A stretch of 17,827 nt of DNA from an uncultured Collinsella sp. (GCA_900548365.1 URKM01000040.1:1-17827); one strand, 5' to 3'; numbered from the stretch's first letter, positions 6,974-14,683 are shown. Made by a program: numbers and translations. Notes: generated from the sequence alone by a model not told the origin.

Positions 6974-8065
6974 ATGGCAGAGCTTTCCGAGCGCGCTCAA
7001 CGCCTCATGCAGCCGCATCTGCGCACCATCGAGCCGTACGACCCGAACTTCACGCCCACGCGCATCAATCTCTCGGCAAACGAGAACACGCACCCCCTGC
7101 CGCCCCGCGTGCAGGCCGCCGTGGACGAGGCGCTCGCGGCCACGCCGCTCAACCGCTATCCCGATCCCATGTCCGGCGAGCTGCGAAACCTGATCGCCGC
7201 GTACGCCGGCGTCGCGCGCAAGCAGGTCTGCGTGGGAAACGGCGGCGACGAGCTGCTCTACAACTTCTTGCTCGCCTTCGGTGGCCGCGGGCGCCAAGTA
7301 CTCATCTGCCCGCCGTGCTTCACGGAATACGCGTTTTTCGCGCAGCTCACCGAGACGAACGTGCGCGCTGTGGGACGCGATCCGCGCACATTCGAGCTGG
7401 ATGAGGAGTCGTTGATCACCTGCGCTCGCACCAGCGACCTCGTGATCGTGACCTCGCCCAACAACCCCACCGGAGACCTTGCCGACCCCGGCCTCATCCA
7501 GCGCGTCTGCCGCGCCTGCCGCGGCCTCGTGATGGTCGATGAAGCCTATATCGAGTTCGCGGGCAAGGACGCCTCCGCCGCGCCGCTGCTCGATCACCTC
7601 GACAATCTCGTGATCTTGCGCACGCTTTCCAAGGCGTTCGGCGCGGCGGGTGCGCGCTGCGGATACGTGCTGGCAGCCCCCGACGTCATCGAAGCGTTCT
7701 CGGCAATCCGCCAGATCTACTCCGTCAACGTCCTCACCCAGGCCGCCGCCCGCGCACTCCTTTGCGCGCACGCCGAGCTGGCCCCCGTCGTGAGCGGCAT
7801 CGTCGTCGAACGCGAGCGCCTGCAACGTCGTCTCGCCGCGCTGCCGAATGCCGTCGTGTGGCCCAGCCGCGCGAACTTCCTGCTCGTACGCCTGCCGAAT
7901 GCCAGCACGGTACGCACCCGCCTGCGCGACGAGTACTCCATCCTCGTACGCGATTTCAGCGCCACGACGGGGCTCGAAAACTGCCTGCGCATCTCGGTGG
8001 GCACGCCCGAGGAAAACGACGCCGTAGTCGCGGCGCTCACCGAACTGCTATCCAAGGAGGCCTGA
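6974..8065 (+). CDS. hisC: Histidinol-phosphate aminotransferase
   Basis: This 363-residue PLP enzyme converts imidazole-acetol phosphate and glutamate to histidinol phosphate. Family marks are LSANENTHPLPP near residues 34-45, the NNPTG motif, DEAYIEF (the Asp that contacts the pyridine nitrogen), and the Schiff-base lysine Lys220 in LRTLSKAFGAAGARCGY. A C-terminal Arg in NCLRISVGTPEEND binds the substrate carboxylate. Length is typical. The ATG comes one base after the hisD stop, with a weak GAGG about nine bases upstream inside hisD, so translation is probably coupled. The stop overlaps the hisB start (TGATG). Confidence 0.95.
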   Translation: MAELSERAQRLMQPHLRTIEPYDPNFTPTRINLSANENTHPLPPRVQAAVDEALAATPLNRYPDPMSGELRNLIAAYAGVARKQVCVGNGGDELLYNFLLAFGGRGRQVLICPPCFTEYAFFAQLTETNVRAVGRDPRTFELDEESLITCARTSDLVIVTSPNNPTGDLADPGLIQRVCRACRGLVMVDEAYIEFAGKDASAAPLLDHLDNLVILRTLSKAFGAAGARCGYVLAAPDVIEAFSAIRQIYSVNVLTQAAARALLCAHAELAPVVSGIVVERERLQRRLAALPNAVVWPSRANFLLVRLPNASTVRTRLRDEYSILVRDFSATTGLENCLRISVGTPEENDAVVAALTELLSKEA

Positions 8066-8706
8066 TGGCTATGACCACCGCATCCGCATGCCCGCAGGGC
8101 GCGCCCGTCCCGGGCAACGCCCCCCGAACCGCCACCGTCGCCCGCACCACCGGCGAGACCGATATCGCCATCACGATCGACTTGGACGGCACGGGCTCCT
8201 GCTCCATCGATACCGGCGTGCCCTTCTTCGACCACATGCTCGACGCCTTCGGCCGCCACGGCCTGTTCGACCTCGCCGTCTCGGCGACGGGCGACGTCGA
8301 GGTCGACGCGCATCACACGGTCGAGGACACCGGCATCGTGCTGGGCCGCGCCTTCGCGCGCGCCCTGGGCGACAAGACGGACATCACGCGCTTCGCCGAT
8401 GCCTGCGTCCCCATGGACGAGACGCTCGTGCAGGCCGCCGTGGATATCTCGGGGCGCGGCCAGGCGTACTGCGATCTGCCGCTACCGACCGAGCGCGTGG
8501 GCTCGTTCGACACCGAGCTCGCCGTCGAGTTCCTCTACGCCTTCGCGCGCGATGCGGGCGTCACCCTGCACGTACGCGAACTTGCCGGGGCGAACTCGCA
8601 CCACATCATCGAGGCGGCGTTCAAGGCGACGGGTCGCGCGATGCGCCGCGCCTGCGAAATCGATCCACGCGTGACCGGCGTGCCCTCCACCAAGGGCTCC
8701 CTGTAG
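8065..8706 (+). CDS. hisB: Imidazoleglycerol-phosphate dehydratase
   Basis: This 213-residue protein dehydrates IGP to imidazole-acetol phosphate. It has the repeated metal-binding motifs DTGVPFFDHML, DAHHTVEDTGIVLG and GANSHHIIEAAFKA that bind two Mn ions. There is no HAD phosphatase domain, so it is the monofunctional type. The core usually begins at about RTATVARTTGETDI; here 20 extra residues precede it. Two ATGs compete: 8065, overlapping the hisC stop and four bases after AAGGAGG (8054-8060), and 8071, ten bases after it. The protein differs by only two residues, and I give the first. The C-terminus (VPSTKGSL) is typical. Confidence 0.95.
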   Translation: MAMTTASACPQGAPVPGNAPRTATVARTTGETDIAITIDLDGTGSCSIDTGVPFFDHMLDAFGRHGLFDLAVSATGDVEVDAHHTVEDTGIVLGRAFARALGDKTDITRFADACVPMDETLVQAAVDISGRGQAYCDLPLPTERVGSFDTELAVEFLYAFARDAGVTLHVRELAGANSHHIIEAAFKATGRAMRRACEIDPRVTGVPSTKGSL

Positions 8707-8715
8707 GAGAGGCGC

Positions 8716-9441
8716 ATGAGAAAGCCGAGCATCGTGGTGGTCGACTACCACAAGGGAAACCTCTCCAGCGTGGTGCGCGGACTCGCGCGCGCGGGCGCCA
8801 ACGCATTCGCCTCCGATGACCCCATGCAGATCTTGAACGCCGACGGCATCGTGCTCCCAGGCGTAGGGTCGTTTTACGATGCGATCGCCTACATGGCCGA
8901 AAGCGGCCAGGCAACTGCGGTAGCCCGAGCGGTCGCCGGCGGCTCGGGCACGCCGTTTCTCGGTATCTGCCTGGGGCTGCAGCTGCTCTTCGAGCGCGGA
9001 AACGAGGGCATCGCCGAGAGCGCCCCGGTGCTGCCCGCCACCGAAGCGCACGGCGACGGCCTGACGGCGGGCGCCGTCTTCGAGGCGGACGGAGCGCGCT
9101 GGGTGCGCGGCCTCGGCATCCTCCCCGGCAGCTGCACGCGCCTGGCATCGACGCGTCTCAAGATCCCCCATGTGGGCTGGGACCAGGTGCATCTCACCGA
9201 ACGCGGACGCGCCTGCCCCCTGCTCGAGAACTTTGCCGAAGGCGCCAACGTCTACTTCACCCACTCCTATGCGCTCGAACGCGACGTGGAGGCGCGCGAC
9301 GTCGCCGGCGTCACGCACTACGCGCGCAACTTCGCCTCCGTGGTGATGCGCGGCAACATATACGGCTGCCAGTTCCACCCCGAGAAGTCTTCGGGGCACG
9401 GCCAGGCGATTCTGCGCAACTTCGTCCGCATCTGCTCGTAA
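8716..9441 (+). CDS. hisH: Imidazole glycerol phosphate synthase, glutaminase subunit
   Basis: This 241-residue class I glutamine amidotransferase releases ammonia from glutamine for HisF. The catalytic triad is visible: Cys85 in GICLGLQLLFE, and His221 and Glu223 in CQFHPEKSS. The N-terminal VVDYHKGNLSSV and the oxyanion-region LPGVGSF are standard. It is longer than the usual 195-210 residues because of an insertion at about 100-130 between LFERGNEG and GLGILPG, which are adjacent in typical HisH proteins. ATG at 8716 is preceded by AGGAGA at 8705-8710. It follows hisB by nine bases. A 133-base gap separates it from hisA, the largest gap in the operon. Confidence 0.95.
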   Translation: MRKPSIVVVDYHKGNLSSVVRGLARAGANAFASDDPMQILNADGIVLPGVGSFYDAIAYMAESGQATAVARAVAGGSGTPFLGICLGLQLLFERGNEGIAESAPVLPATEAHGDGLTAGAVFEADGARWVRGLGILPGSCTRLASTRLKIPHVGWDQVHLTERGRACPLLENFAEGANVYFTHSYALERDVEARDVAGVTHYARNFASVVMRGNIYGCQFHPEKSSGHGQAILRNFVRICS

Positions 9442-9574
9442 GGGCGCCCGCGCGACGGCGCGAGACCACGCGTTGCATCCGCCCGCACCGTACCGCGCCC
9501 GCACGACCGCCGGTCCGCGCCGACACCGCCGCGCCCCCCTCTGCTTCATCCGCATTCTACCGTGGAGGTTTCCC
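9442..9574. other. GC-rich spacer inside the his operon, between hisH and hisA
   Basis: This 133-base gap is extremely C/G-rich and pyrimidine-rich and resembles the low-complexity tract at 236-320; both contain GCCCGCACGACCGCC (238-252 and 9497-9511). The hisA frame is open across most of it, but the encoded residues are Arg/Pro/Ala-rich and unlike any HisA N-terminus, so I treat it as non-coding. I see no clear internal promoter or terminator. Confidence 0.5.
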
Positions 9575-10315
9575 GTGATCTTGTTTCCCGCTATCGACCT
9601 CATCGATGGCAAGGTCGTTCGGCTCGAGCGGGGCGACCGCAACCGCATGACGGTCTATTCGGACGACCCCGTCGCCGTCGCGCATTCGTTTTCCGAAGCC
9701 GGCGCGCGCTGGGTCCATGTCGTCGACCTCTCCGCCACGTTCGAAGAGGACGAAGGCGCCCGAAGCGCCAACCTGAAGGCGATTCGATCGATCTGCGCTA
9801 TAGACGGGCTCTCGGTCGACGTCGGCGGCGGCGTGCGCACGCTCGCCCGCATCGACCAGCTCGGCAGCGCCGGTGCCGCGCGCATCGCCCTCGGCACCGT
9901 ACTGGTTACCGAGCCCGGGTTTGCCGAGGAGGCGGTACGTGGATTCGGCGAGCTGCTCGTAGCCGACGTTGCGGTGCGCGACGGGCAGGTCAAGGTAAAC
10001 GGCTGGCGCGACGGCATCGGACGCAGCGCGGCCGACGTCGTCTCCGAGCTTGCCGGGCTGGGTTTCAGGCACCTCGTATTCACCGACATCGCCCGCGACG
10101 GCATGCAGACGGGCATCGACGTCGATGCCTACCGTGCCATCGCCCGCATCGCCGGATTTCCCGTAGTCGCCTCGGGGGGCATCTCGACGCTCGATGACGT
10201 GCGCAGCCTCGCCGCAGCGGGCGACGACGTCATCGAGGGCGCCATCACCGGGCGCGCTCTGTACGAAGGGGCCTTCGCCCTCGACCAGGCGCTCGGTGCC
10301 GCGAGCGGGAGGTAG
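9575..10315 (+). CDS. hisA: ProFAR isomerase (HisA)
   Basis: This 246-residue (beta-alpha)8-barrel isomerase converts ProFAR to PRFAR. The catalytic acids are Asp8 (FPAIDLIDGKVVRL) and Asp131 (LLVADVAVRDG), with DIARDGMQTG at 171-180 and the phosphate-binding VASGGIS at 198-204. Length is normal. The start is GTG at 9575, chosen because GGAGG at 9564-9568 lies six bases upstream and MILFPAIDLIDG is the standard N-terminus; an ATG 102 bases upstream is in frame but adds only low-complexity residues. It ends three bases before hisF, with the hisF ribosome binding site overlapping its stop codon. Confidence 0.95.
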   Translation: MILFPAIDLIDGKVVRLERGDRNRMTVYSDDPVAVAHSFSEAGARWVHVVDLSATFEEDEGARSANLKAIRSICAIDGLSVDVGGGVRTLARIDQLGSAGAARIALGTVLVTEPGFAEEAVRGFGELLVADVAVRDGQVKVNGWRDGIGRSAADVVSELAGLGFRHLVFTDIARDGMQTGIDVDAYRAIARIAGFPVVASGGISTLDDVRSLAAAGDDVIEGAITGRALYEGAFALDQALGAASGR

Positions 10316-10318
10316 CCC

Positions 10319-11101
10319 ATGCTTACCAAGCGCGTGATCCCCTGCCTCGACGTACGCGACGGCCGCGTGGTGAAGGGCGTGAACTTCGTCTCGCTGCGCG
10401 ACGCCGGCGACCCCATCGACCTCGCCGCAGCCTACGACCGAGAGGGCGCCGACGAGGTCGTGTTCCTCGACATCACGGCCACGAGCGACAACCGCGCCAC
10501 CACCATCGACATGGCGGCGCAGGCGGCCGCCGAGCTCGCCATCCCCTACACCGTGGGCGGCGGCTTCCGCGGCCTGGCGGGCATGCGCGCCATGGTCGCG
10601 GCGGGAGCCGATAAGGTCTCGATCAACTCTGCGGCCGTGCGCGACCCCGGCCTCATCACGCAAGCCGCCACCGCCTTCGGCAGCCAGGCCGTCGTGGTGG
10701 CAATCGACGCCAAGCGCACGGGCGTGCCCGGCGCTCCCGGAGCCGACCGCTGGGAGGTCTACCTCGCCGGCGGCCGCACGCCGACGGGCATCGACGCGGT
10801 CGCCTGGGCGGAAGAGGCGGCGCGGCGCGGCGCAGGCGAGATCCTACTCACCAGCATGGACCGAGACGGCACGAAAGAAGGATTCGACCTCGCGCTCACC
10901 CGCGCGGTCGCGCGCGCGGTGCCCATCCCCGTCATCGCATCGGGCGGCGTGGGGTCACTCGAGCATTTCGCTGCGGGCGTGCTCGAGGGCGAGGCCGATG
11001 CCGTACTCGCCGCGAGCGTCTTCCACTTCGGCACCTATTCGATACGCGAGGTCAAGGAATACATGGCCTCCCAGGGCATCCCCATGAGATTGGACTTCTG
11101 A
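10319..11101 (+). CDS. hisF: Imidazole glycerol phosphate synthase, cyclase subunit
   Basis: This 260-residue (beta-alpha)8 barrel uses ammonia from HisH to convert PRFAR to imidazole glycerol phosphate and AICAR. The catalytic Asp11 (IPCLDVRDGRVVKG) and Asp130 (VVVAIDAKR) sit exactly at the family positions, and the phosphate sites GGGFRG and ASGGVGS are present. Length is typical (250-260). CGGGAGGT at 10306-10313 precedes the ATG by five bases. The stop TGA overlaps the hisI ATG by one base, so the two are translationally coupled. The AICAR it produces re-enters purine synthesis. Confidence 0.97.
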   Translation: MLTKRVIPCLDVRDGRVVKGVNFVSLRDAGDPIDLAAAYDREGADEVVFLDITATSDNRATTIDMAAQAAAELAIPYTVGGGFRGLAGMRAMVAAGADKVSINSAAVRDPGLITQAATAFGSQAVVVAIDAKRTGVPGAPGADRWEVYLAGGRTPTGIDAVAWAEEAARRGAGEILLTSMDRDGTKEGFDLALTRAVARAVPIPVIASGGVGSLEHFAAGVLEGEADAVLAASVFHFGTYSIREVKEYMASQGIPMRLDF

Positions 11102-11418
11102 TGAACATCGATGATCTGCACTTCGACGACCGCGGCCTCATCGCCTGCGTGGTGCAGCAGCATGATACGGGCGAGGTCCTCATGGTCGCCTGGATGAACC
11201 GCGAGTCGGTGCGGCTCACCCTCGAGACGGGCACCACCTGGTTTTGGAGCCGTAGCCGGCAAGAGCTTTGGAACAAGGGAGCGACCAGCGGCAATACGCA
11301 GCGCGTGCTCGAACTGCGCGCCGACTGCGACGCCGACACGCTGCTCGCCCTCGTGGACTCGCCCGGCCCCGCCTGCCACACCGGCAATCGAACCTGTTTT
11401 TTCACCACGCTCGCATAG
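11101..11418 (+). CDS. hisI: Phosphoribosyl-AMP cyclohydrolase
   Basis: This 105-residue metalloenzyme opens the adenine ring of PR-AMP to give ProFAR. It has VLMVAWMNRES, the SRSRQELWNKG substrate motif, the Mg-binding acids Asp75/Asp77/Asp79 (RADCDADT) and the zinc cysteines Cys76, Cys92 (ACHTG) and Cys99 (RTCFF). It is the single-domain form; the PR-ATP pyrophosphatase is the separate hisE gene that follows. It has no strong ribosome binding site of its own: the start overlaps the hisF stop, so translation probably depends on hisF. It is slightly shorter than the 110-130 residues usual for the family. Confidence 0.95.
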   Translation: MNIDDLHFDDRGLIACVVQQHDTGEVLMVAWMNRESVRLTLETGTTWFWSRSRQELWNKGATSGNTQRVLELRADCDADTLLALVDSPGPACHTGNRTCFFTTLA

Positions 11419-11427
11419 GAGGATTCC

Positions 11428-11745
11428 ATGGGTATCAGAACGCCAGACATCCAACCCGGAGACATCGGCAAAACGCTCGAGGAGCTCGCCGCGACCATCC
11501 ACGATCGCCGCGGCGCCGCGCCACAGGAAAGCTACACCGCGCGGCTACTTGCCGACGTCGAAGACGAGCTGCTCAAGAAGCTCGCCGAAGAGGCGAGCGA
11601 GGTCATCATGGCATGCAAGGACCGCGACCGGGAGCACATCCGCTACGAGGCGGGCGACCTGGTCTACCACCTGCTCGTCACCCTGGAACGCTACGGCATC
11701 CCCCTCGAGGAGCTCGCCGGCGAGCTGGATGCCCGCATGAAGTAG
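11428..11745 (+). CDS. hisE: Phosphoribosyl-ATP pyrophosphatase
   Basis: This 105-residue all-alpha MazG-like enzyme hydrolyses PR-ATP to PR-AMP and pyrophosphate, the second step of the pathway. The metal-binding helix motifs are KKLAEEASEVIMA (Glu54, Glu55, Glu58) and YEAGDLVYHLLV (Glu74, Asp77). The start has a very good AGGAGG at 11417-11422, overlapping the hisI stop. It is the last gene of the operon. Its stop lies 20 bases from the convergent SulP gene, and I see no terminator hairpin in that gap, so transcription may run into the opposite strand of the transporter gene. Confidence 0.95.
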   Translation: MGIRTPDIQPGDIGKTLEELAATIHDRRGAAPQESYTARLLADVEDELLKKLAEEASEVIMACKDRDREHIRYEAGDLVYHLLVTLERYGIPLEELAGELDARMK

Positions 11746-11765
11746 CGACGAGAGCGGGCGCGGCG

Positions 11766-13427
11766 CTACTCCCCCAGCAGCGCGCGGGCGTGCGCGATCG
11801 CGTCGTCGATGTTGGCGCGGAAGTGCTCGCGGCCCACCAGGTCCACGAAGCCGGCGCGCTCCATCGTCTTCATCGGCTGCTCGTTGGCGTGCGAGATGAT
11901 GAGCTGGACGCCGTTCTCGGCGCAGTAGCCCTGCAGGTTCTCAAGCGCGTTCATGGCGGAGGCGTCGAGCGAGGGCACGCCGCGCATGCGGATGATCAGG
12001 TAGCGGGTGAACTCCTTGACCGAGATGTCGGCGATCTGATCGGTCATCCCGAAGAACATCGGGCCGTTGATCTCGTACACGCGCACGCTCTGCGGCAGCT
12101 CGCGCAGGTGGGTGACCTCGGAATCCTCGTCGCAGTAGTACTTCCAGCCGCGCACCTCGGTCTCGTCGCTCAGGCGCTTCATGAATAGGACGAGCGCGAT
12201 CATCATGCCGACGCCGATAGCCATGACCAGGTCGAACACCACGGTGAGCAGAAACGTGACGGCCAGCACGGCCACATCGCTCTTGGGCGCGGTGCGCACG
12301 AGGTGCACCACGGTGCGCCAGCCGGACATGTTGTAGGCCACCTGCAGTAGAATCGCCGCGATGCAGGGCATGGGGATGAGGGCGGCATACGGCATGAGGA
12401 ACACCATGACCGCCAGCAGCACCAGCGCATGGACCATGCCCGAGATGGGCGTGCGACCGCCGGCCTTGACGTTGGCCGCGGTGCGCGCGATAGCGCCCGT
12501 CGCGGGAATACCGCCGAACATGACCGACCCGATGTTGCCGACGCCCTGGGCGACGAGCTCCATGTTGGCGCGATGGTGCGAGCTGATCATCGAGTCGGCG
12601 ACCACGCAGGACAGCAGCGACTCGATGGCGGCGAGGATCGCGATGGTTAAGCCGTTGGCGAGCTGCTCGCGGAACAGGTCGAAGCTCAGGTGCGGCATCT
12701 GGAACTGCGGCAGCCCCGCGTTGATGGTATAGAGGTCGCCGATGGTGTTCACGTTCATGCCCAGACCGCTCACCAGCCCTACGCCCACGAGCACCGCTAT
12801 GAGGGAGCCGGGGATGCGCTGGCTCACCCGCGGCCACAGCGCCAGCACCGCCAGGCACGCGGCGCCCACGATAAGTGCCTCGATATTGAAGGTCGAGAAG
12901 TTAGCCGCCACGGCCGCCAGCTTGTCCATGGTCTCGATCGTGGGCGTGCCGGCAGGGTAGGTAAGGCCGAGCAGGTCCTTGAGCTGGCCCGCCACGATCG
13001 TCACCGCGATTCCCGCGGTGAAGCCGGTGGTGATGGTATAGGGGACGAACCTGATCAGGGTACCCAGGCGGAACACGCCCATGAGGATGAGCAGGACGCC
13101 CGCGATAATCGTGGCGGCGACGAGGCCCTCCATGCCGCTCGCGGCGACGATGCCCGCGACGATCGTGGCGAACGCCGCCGTGGGGCCCGAGATCTGCACC
13201 GGGCTGCCGCCCAGCAGCGCGATGAGGAAGCCGGCGACGATGGCGGTGTAGAGACCCGCTTCCGGGCCCACGCCCGAGGCGATGGCGAGCGCGATGGACA
13301 ACGGCAGCGCCACGATGGCGACCACGATGCCCGCGACGATATCGCGCGGGATCTGCCGCTTCAGGGTCTCGGGGTCTTGATGCTTGATGATGCTGAAGAG
13401 TATCGGCTTGATCTTGTCGCGCTTCAT
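11766..13427 (-). CDS. SulP family anion transporter with STAS domain
   Basis: This 553-residue protein has an N-terminal membrane domain of hydrophobic helices (about 25-410), beginning QIPRDIVAGIVVAIVALPLSIALAIASGVGP with the conserved ALPLS/GPEAGLY and QISGPTAA motifs of SLC26/SulP carriers. A C-terminal STAS domain (about 447-553) carries PSLDASAMNALE, the DxS region related to anti-sigma antagonists. Family substrates include sulfate, bicarbonate, chloride and dicarboxylates; nothing here fixes the substrate. I chose ATG at 13427 because GAGAGG lies five bases upstream and the length fits the family. The frame is open to a GTG at 13550, which would add 41 His/Arg-rich residues; see the findings. 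It lies between the his operon and the WYL regulator, with its own likely promoter. Confidence 0.92.
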   Translation of the reverse strand: MKRDKIKPILFSIIKHQDPETLKRQIPRDIVAGIVVAIVALPLSIALAIASGVGPEAGLYTAIVAGFLIALLGGSPVQISGPTAAFATIVAGIVAASGMEGLVAATIIAGVLLILMGVFRLGTLIRFVPYTITTGFTAGIAVTIVAGQLKDLLGLTYPAGTPTIETMDKLAAVAANFSTFNIEALIVGAACLAVLALWPRVSQRIPGSLIAVLVGVGLVSGLGMNVNTIGDLYTINAGLPQFQMPHLSFDLFREQLANGLTIAILAAIESLLSCVVADSMISSHHRANMELVAQGVGNIGSVMFGGIPATGAIARTAANVKAGGRTPISGMVHALVLLAVMVFLMPYAALIPMPCIAAILLQVAYNMSGWRTVVHLVRTAPKSDVAVLAVTFLLTVVFDLVMAIGVGMMIALVLFMKRLSDETEVRGWKYYCDEDSEVTHLRELPQSVRVYEINGPMFFGMTDQIADISVKEFTRYLIIRMRGVPSLDASAMNALENLQGYCAENGVQLIISHANEQPMKTMERAGFVDLVGREHFRANIDDAIAHARALLGE

Positions 13428-13556
13428 GCGGGCCTCTCGTTCTTTCTGCTCGTGATGTGCGTGGCGGTGCCTCGAGACGCGCGAACGTCCCGGCGGATGC
13501 TCCTTCCGCCGGGACGCGCTCGTCATTTCGTTGTGATCGTGCTTGGACACACCCCG

Positions 13557-13565
13557 ATTATGCCA
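13557..13565 (-). promoter_or_regulatory. Candidate extended -10 promoter of the SulP gene
   Basis: On the minus strand 13565-13557 reads TGGCATAAT, a TGN extended -10 with CATAAT (five of six). Transcription would start near 13550, about 120 bases before the ATG I chose and exactly at an in-frame GTG. A TTGCAC lies 19 bases upstream of the -10, a poor -35. Confidence 0.4.
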
Positions 13566-13590
13566 CAGTTCGGGCCATAGCGTGCAATAG

Positions 13591-13617
13591 CGCGGAACCG
13601 AAGGCGAATGTTCCGCG
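13591..13617 (-). terminator. Hairpin after the WYL regulator gene
   Basis: The arms CGCGGAAC (13591-13598) and GTTCCGCG (13610-13617) are perfectly complementary over eight bases with an 11-base loop. The hairpin sits just downstream of the regulator stop and upstream of the SulP promoter. No U-run follows on the minus strand, so termination there would be weak or factor-dependent. Confidence 0.4.
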
Positions 13618-13625
13618 TTCGCGCG

Positions 13626-14615
13626 TCAGCCCTCGTATCGCTCCAATATCCCCCGCAGGTACCCGGCGTACGCATCGCGCACGCGGCGCGGCCCCTCGAT
13701 CTCCATCTGGCTTCCCAGCGTCGCCAGCCATCCGTAGAACGTCGGCGCCTCCATGACGCGGACGCTCACGCGCGCCGTCCCGTCATCCTGCGCGTCGACC
13801 GGCACGTCCTTGCCGAAGCGGTCGATCACCGTGCTCATCGCCGCGCCCGCCACCCGCAAGGTGACGTCGACCGTCTTGCCCGCGTACATGCCGAACGCCC
13901 GCTGCCGGTACTCATCGACCTTGAACGAGGCGATGCGCTCGTTTCGCGTCGCCTCCTCCTCGGACACGCGGATCGACTTCATGCGGTCGACGCGGTACGT
14001 CGCGAAATCCCCGTGCTTGTCGTTCCAGACCACCAGGTAGTACTCATCGTCGACGTAGATCAGCTGCACGGGCGTCTCGATATAGAATTCCCCGCCGTGC
14101 TGCCACACCTTCTCCTTGCGCTCGTTGTACTTGAAATACTTGAACTCGACCTTTCGCTTGGCGTCGATGGCGTCCTGGATGCCGTCGATGTTGTAGTACA
14201 CCGACTCGTTTTGCGATTTGATGCGCCCCTCCACGTGCAGGCGGCGCTTGAGCGCGTGGGCCATATGGGAGCTGCCGAGCCTTCCCACGGCCTTGACCAG
14301 CGCATCGCTTTTCTTCTTGGTGAGGAAGCGCGACGATTGCACCGCATCGGCCAGAAGCATGAGCTCGGCTTCCTGGAACTCGCGCGTCGCCAGCCCGTAC
14401 TCGACCGGCCGGCGGTTGTACTTGATGATGTTGTAGCCGAACGCCCGCAGGCACTCGATATCCCGATAGAGCGTCTTGCGCTCGACATCGATGCCCTTCT
14501 CGGCCATCTTCGAGATGATCTGCGGGCCGGTGAGCCCGTGCTCGTCGTCGGTCTCCTCTTCGAACAACCGGGCGAGATAGAGCAGCTTGAGCTTGCTCGC
14601 GACAACTACCGCCAT
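13626..14615 (-). CDS. WYL-domain transcriptional regulator
   Basis: This 329-residue DNA-binding protein has an N-terminal winged helix-turn-helix (about 5-75; LTGPQIISKMAEKGIDVERK then TLYRDIECLRAFG), a linker, a WYL domain (about 143-218) and a C-terminal extension (about 245-325, WCX-like, ending with FYGWLATLGSQMEIEGP...). The diagnostic WYL tripeptide region reads EYYLVVW at 191-197. Such regulators sense nucleic-acid or nucleotide-like ligands in characterised cases, but the ligand is unknown here. ATG at 14615 follows GAAGGGA by about six or seven bases. A perfect TATAAT and a dyad sit just upstream, which suggests autoregulation. The SulP gene downstream is on the same strand but has its own promoter-like sequence. 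Confidence 0.9.
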   Translation of the reverse strand: MAVVVASKLKLLYLARLFEEETDDEHGLTGPQIISKMAEKGIDVERKTLYRDIECLRAFGYNIIKYNRRPVEYGLATREFQEAELMLLADAVQSSRFLTKKKSDALVKAVGRLGSSHMAHALKRRLHVEGRIKSQNESVYYNIDGIQDAIDAKRKVEFKYFKYNERKEKVWQHGGEFYIETPVQLIYVDDEYYLVVWNDKHGDFATYRVDRMKSIRVSEEEATRNERIASFKVDEYRQRAFGMYAGKTVDVTLRVAGAAMSTVIDRFGKDVPVDAQDDGTARVSVRVMEAPTFYGWLATLGSQMEIEGPRRVRDAYAGYLRGILERYEG

Positions 14616-14631
14616 GGCGCGTCCCTTCGCT

Positions 14632-14656
14632 GGGTACCAAGATGTACACCATTATA
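14632..14656 (-). promoter_or_regulatory. WYL gene promoter -10 with overlapping dyad
   Basis: On the minus strand 14656-14651 reads TATAAT, a perfect -10. The 19 bases that follow (14650-14632) read GGTGTACATCTTGGTACCC, an imperfect inverted repeat (GG-T-GTAC ... GTAC-C-C) that would cover the transcription start. No recognisable -35 box is seen upstream. The position fits a self-repression operator. Confidence 0.5.
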
Positions 14657-14683
14657 GGGTGCCCGGACGGAGCGGGACGGGCG

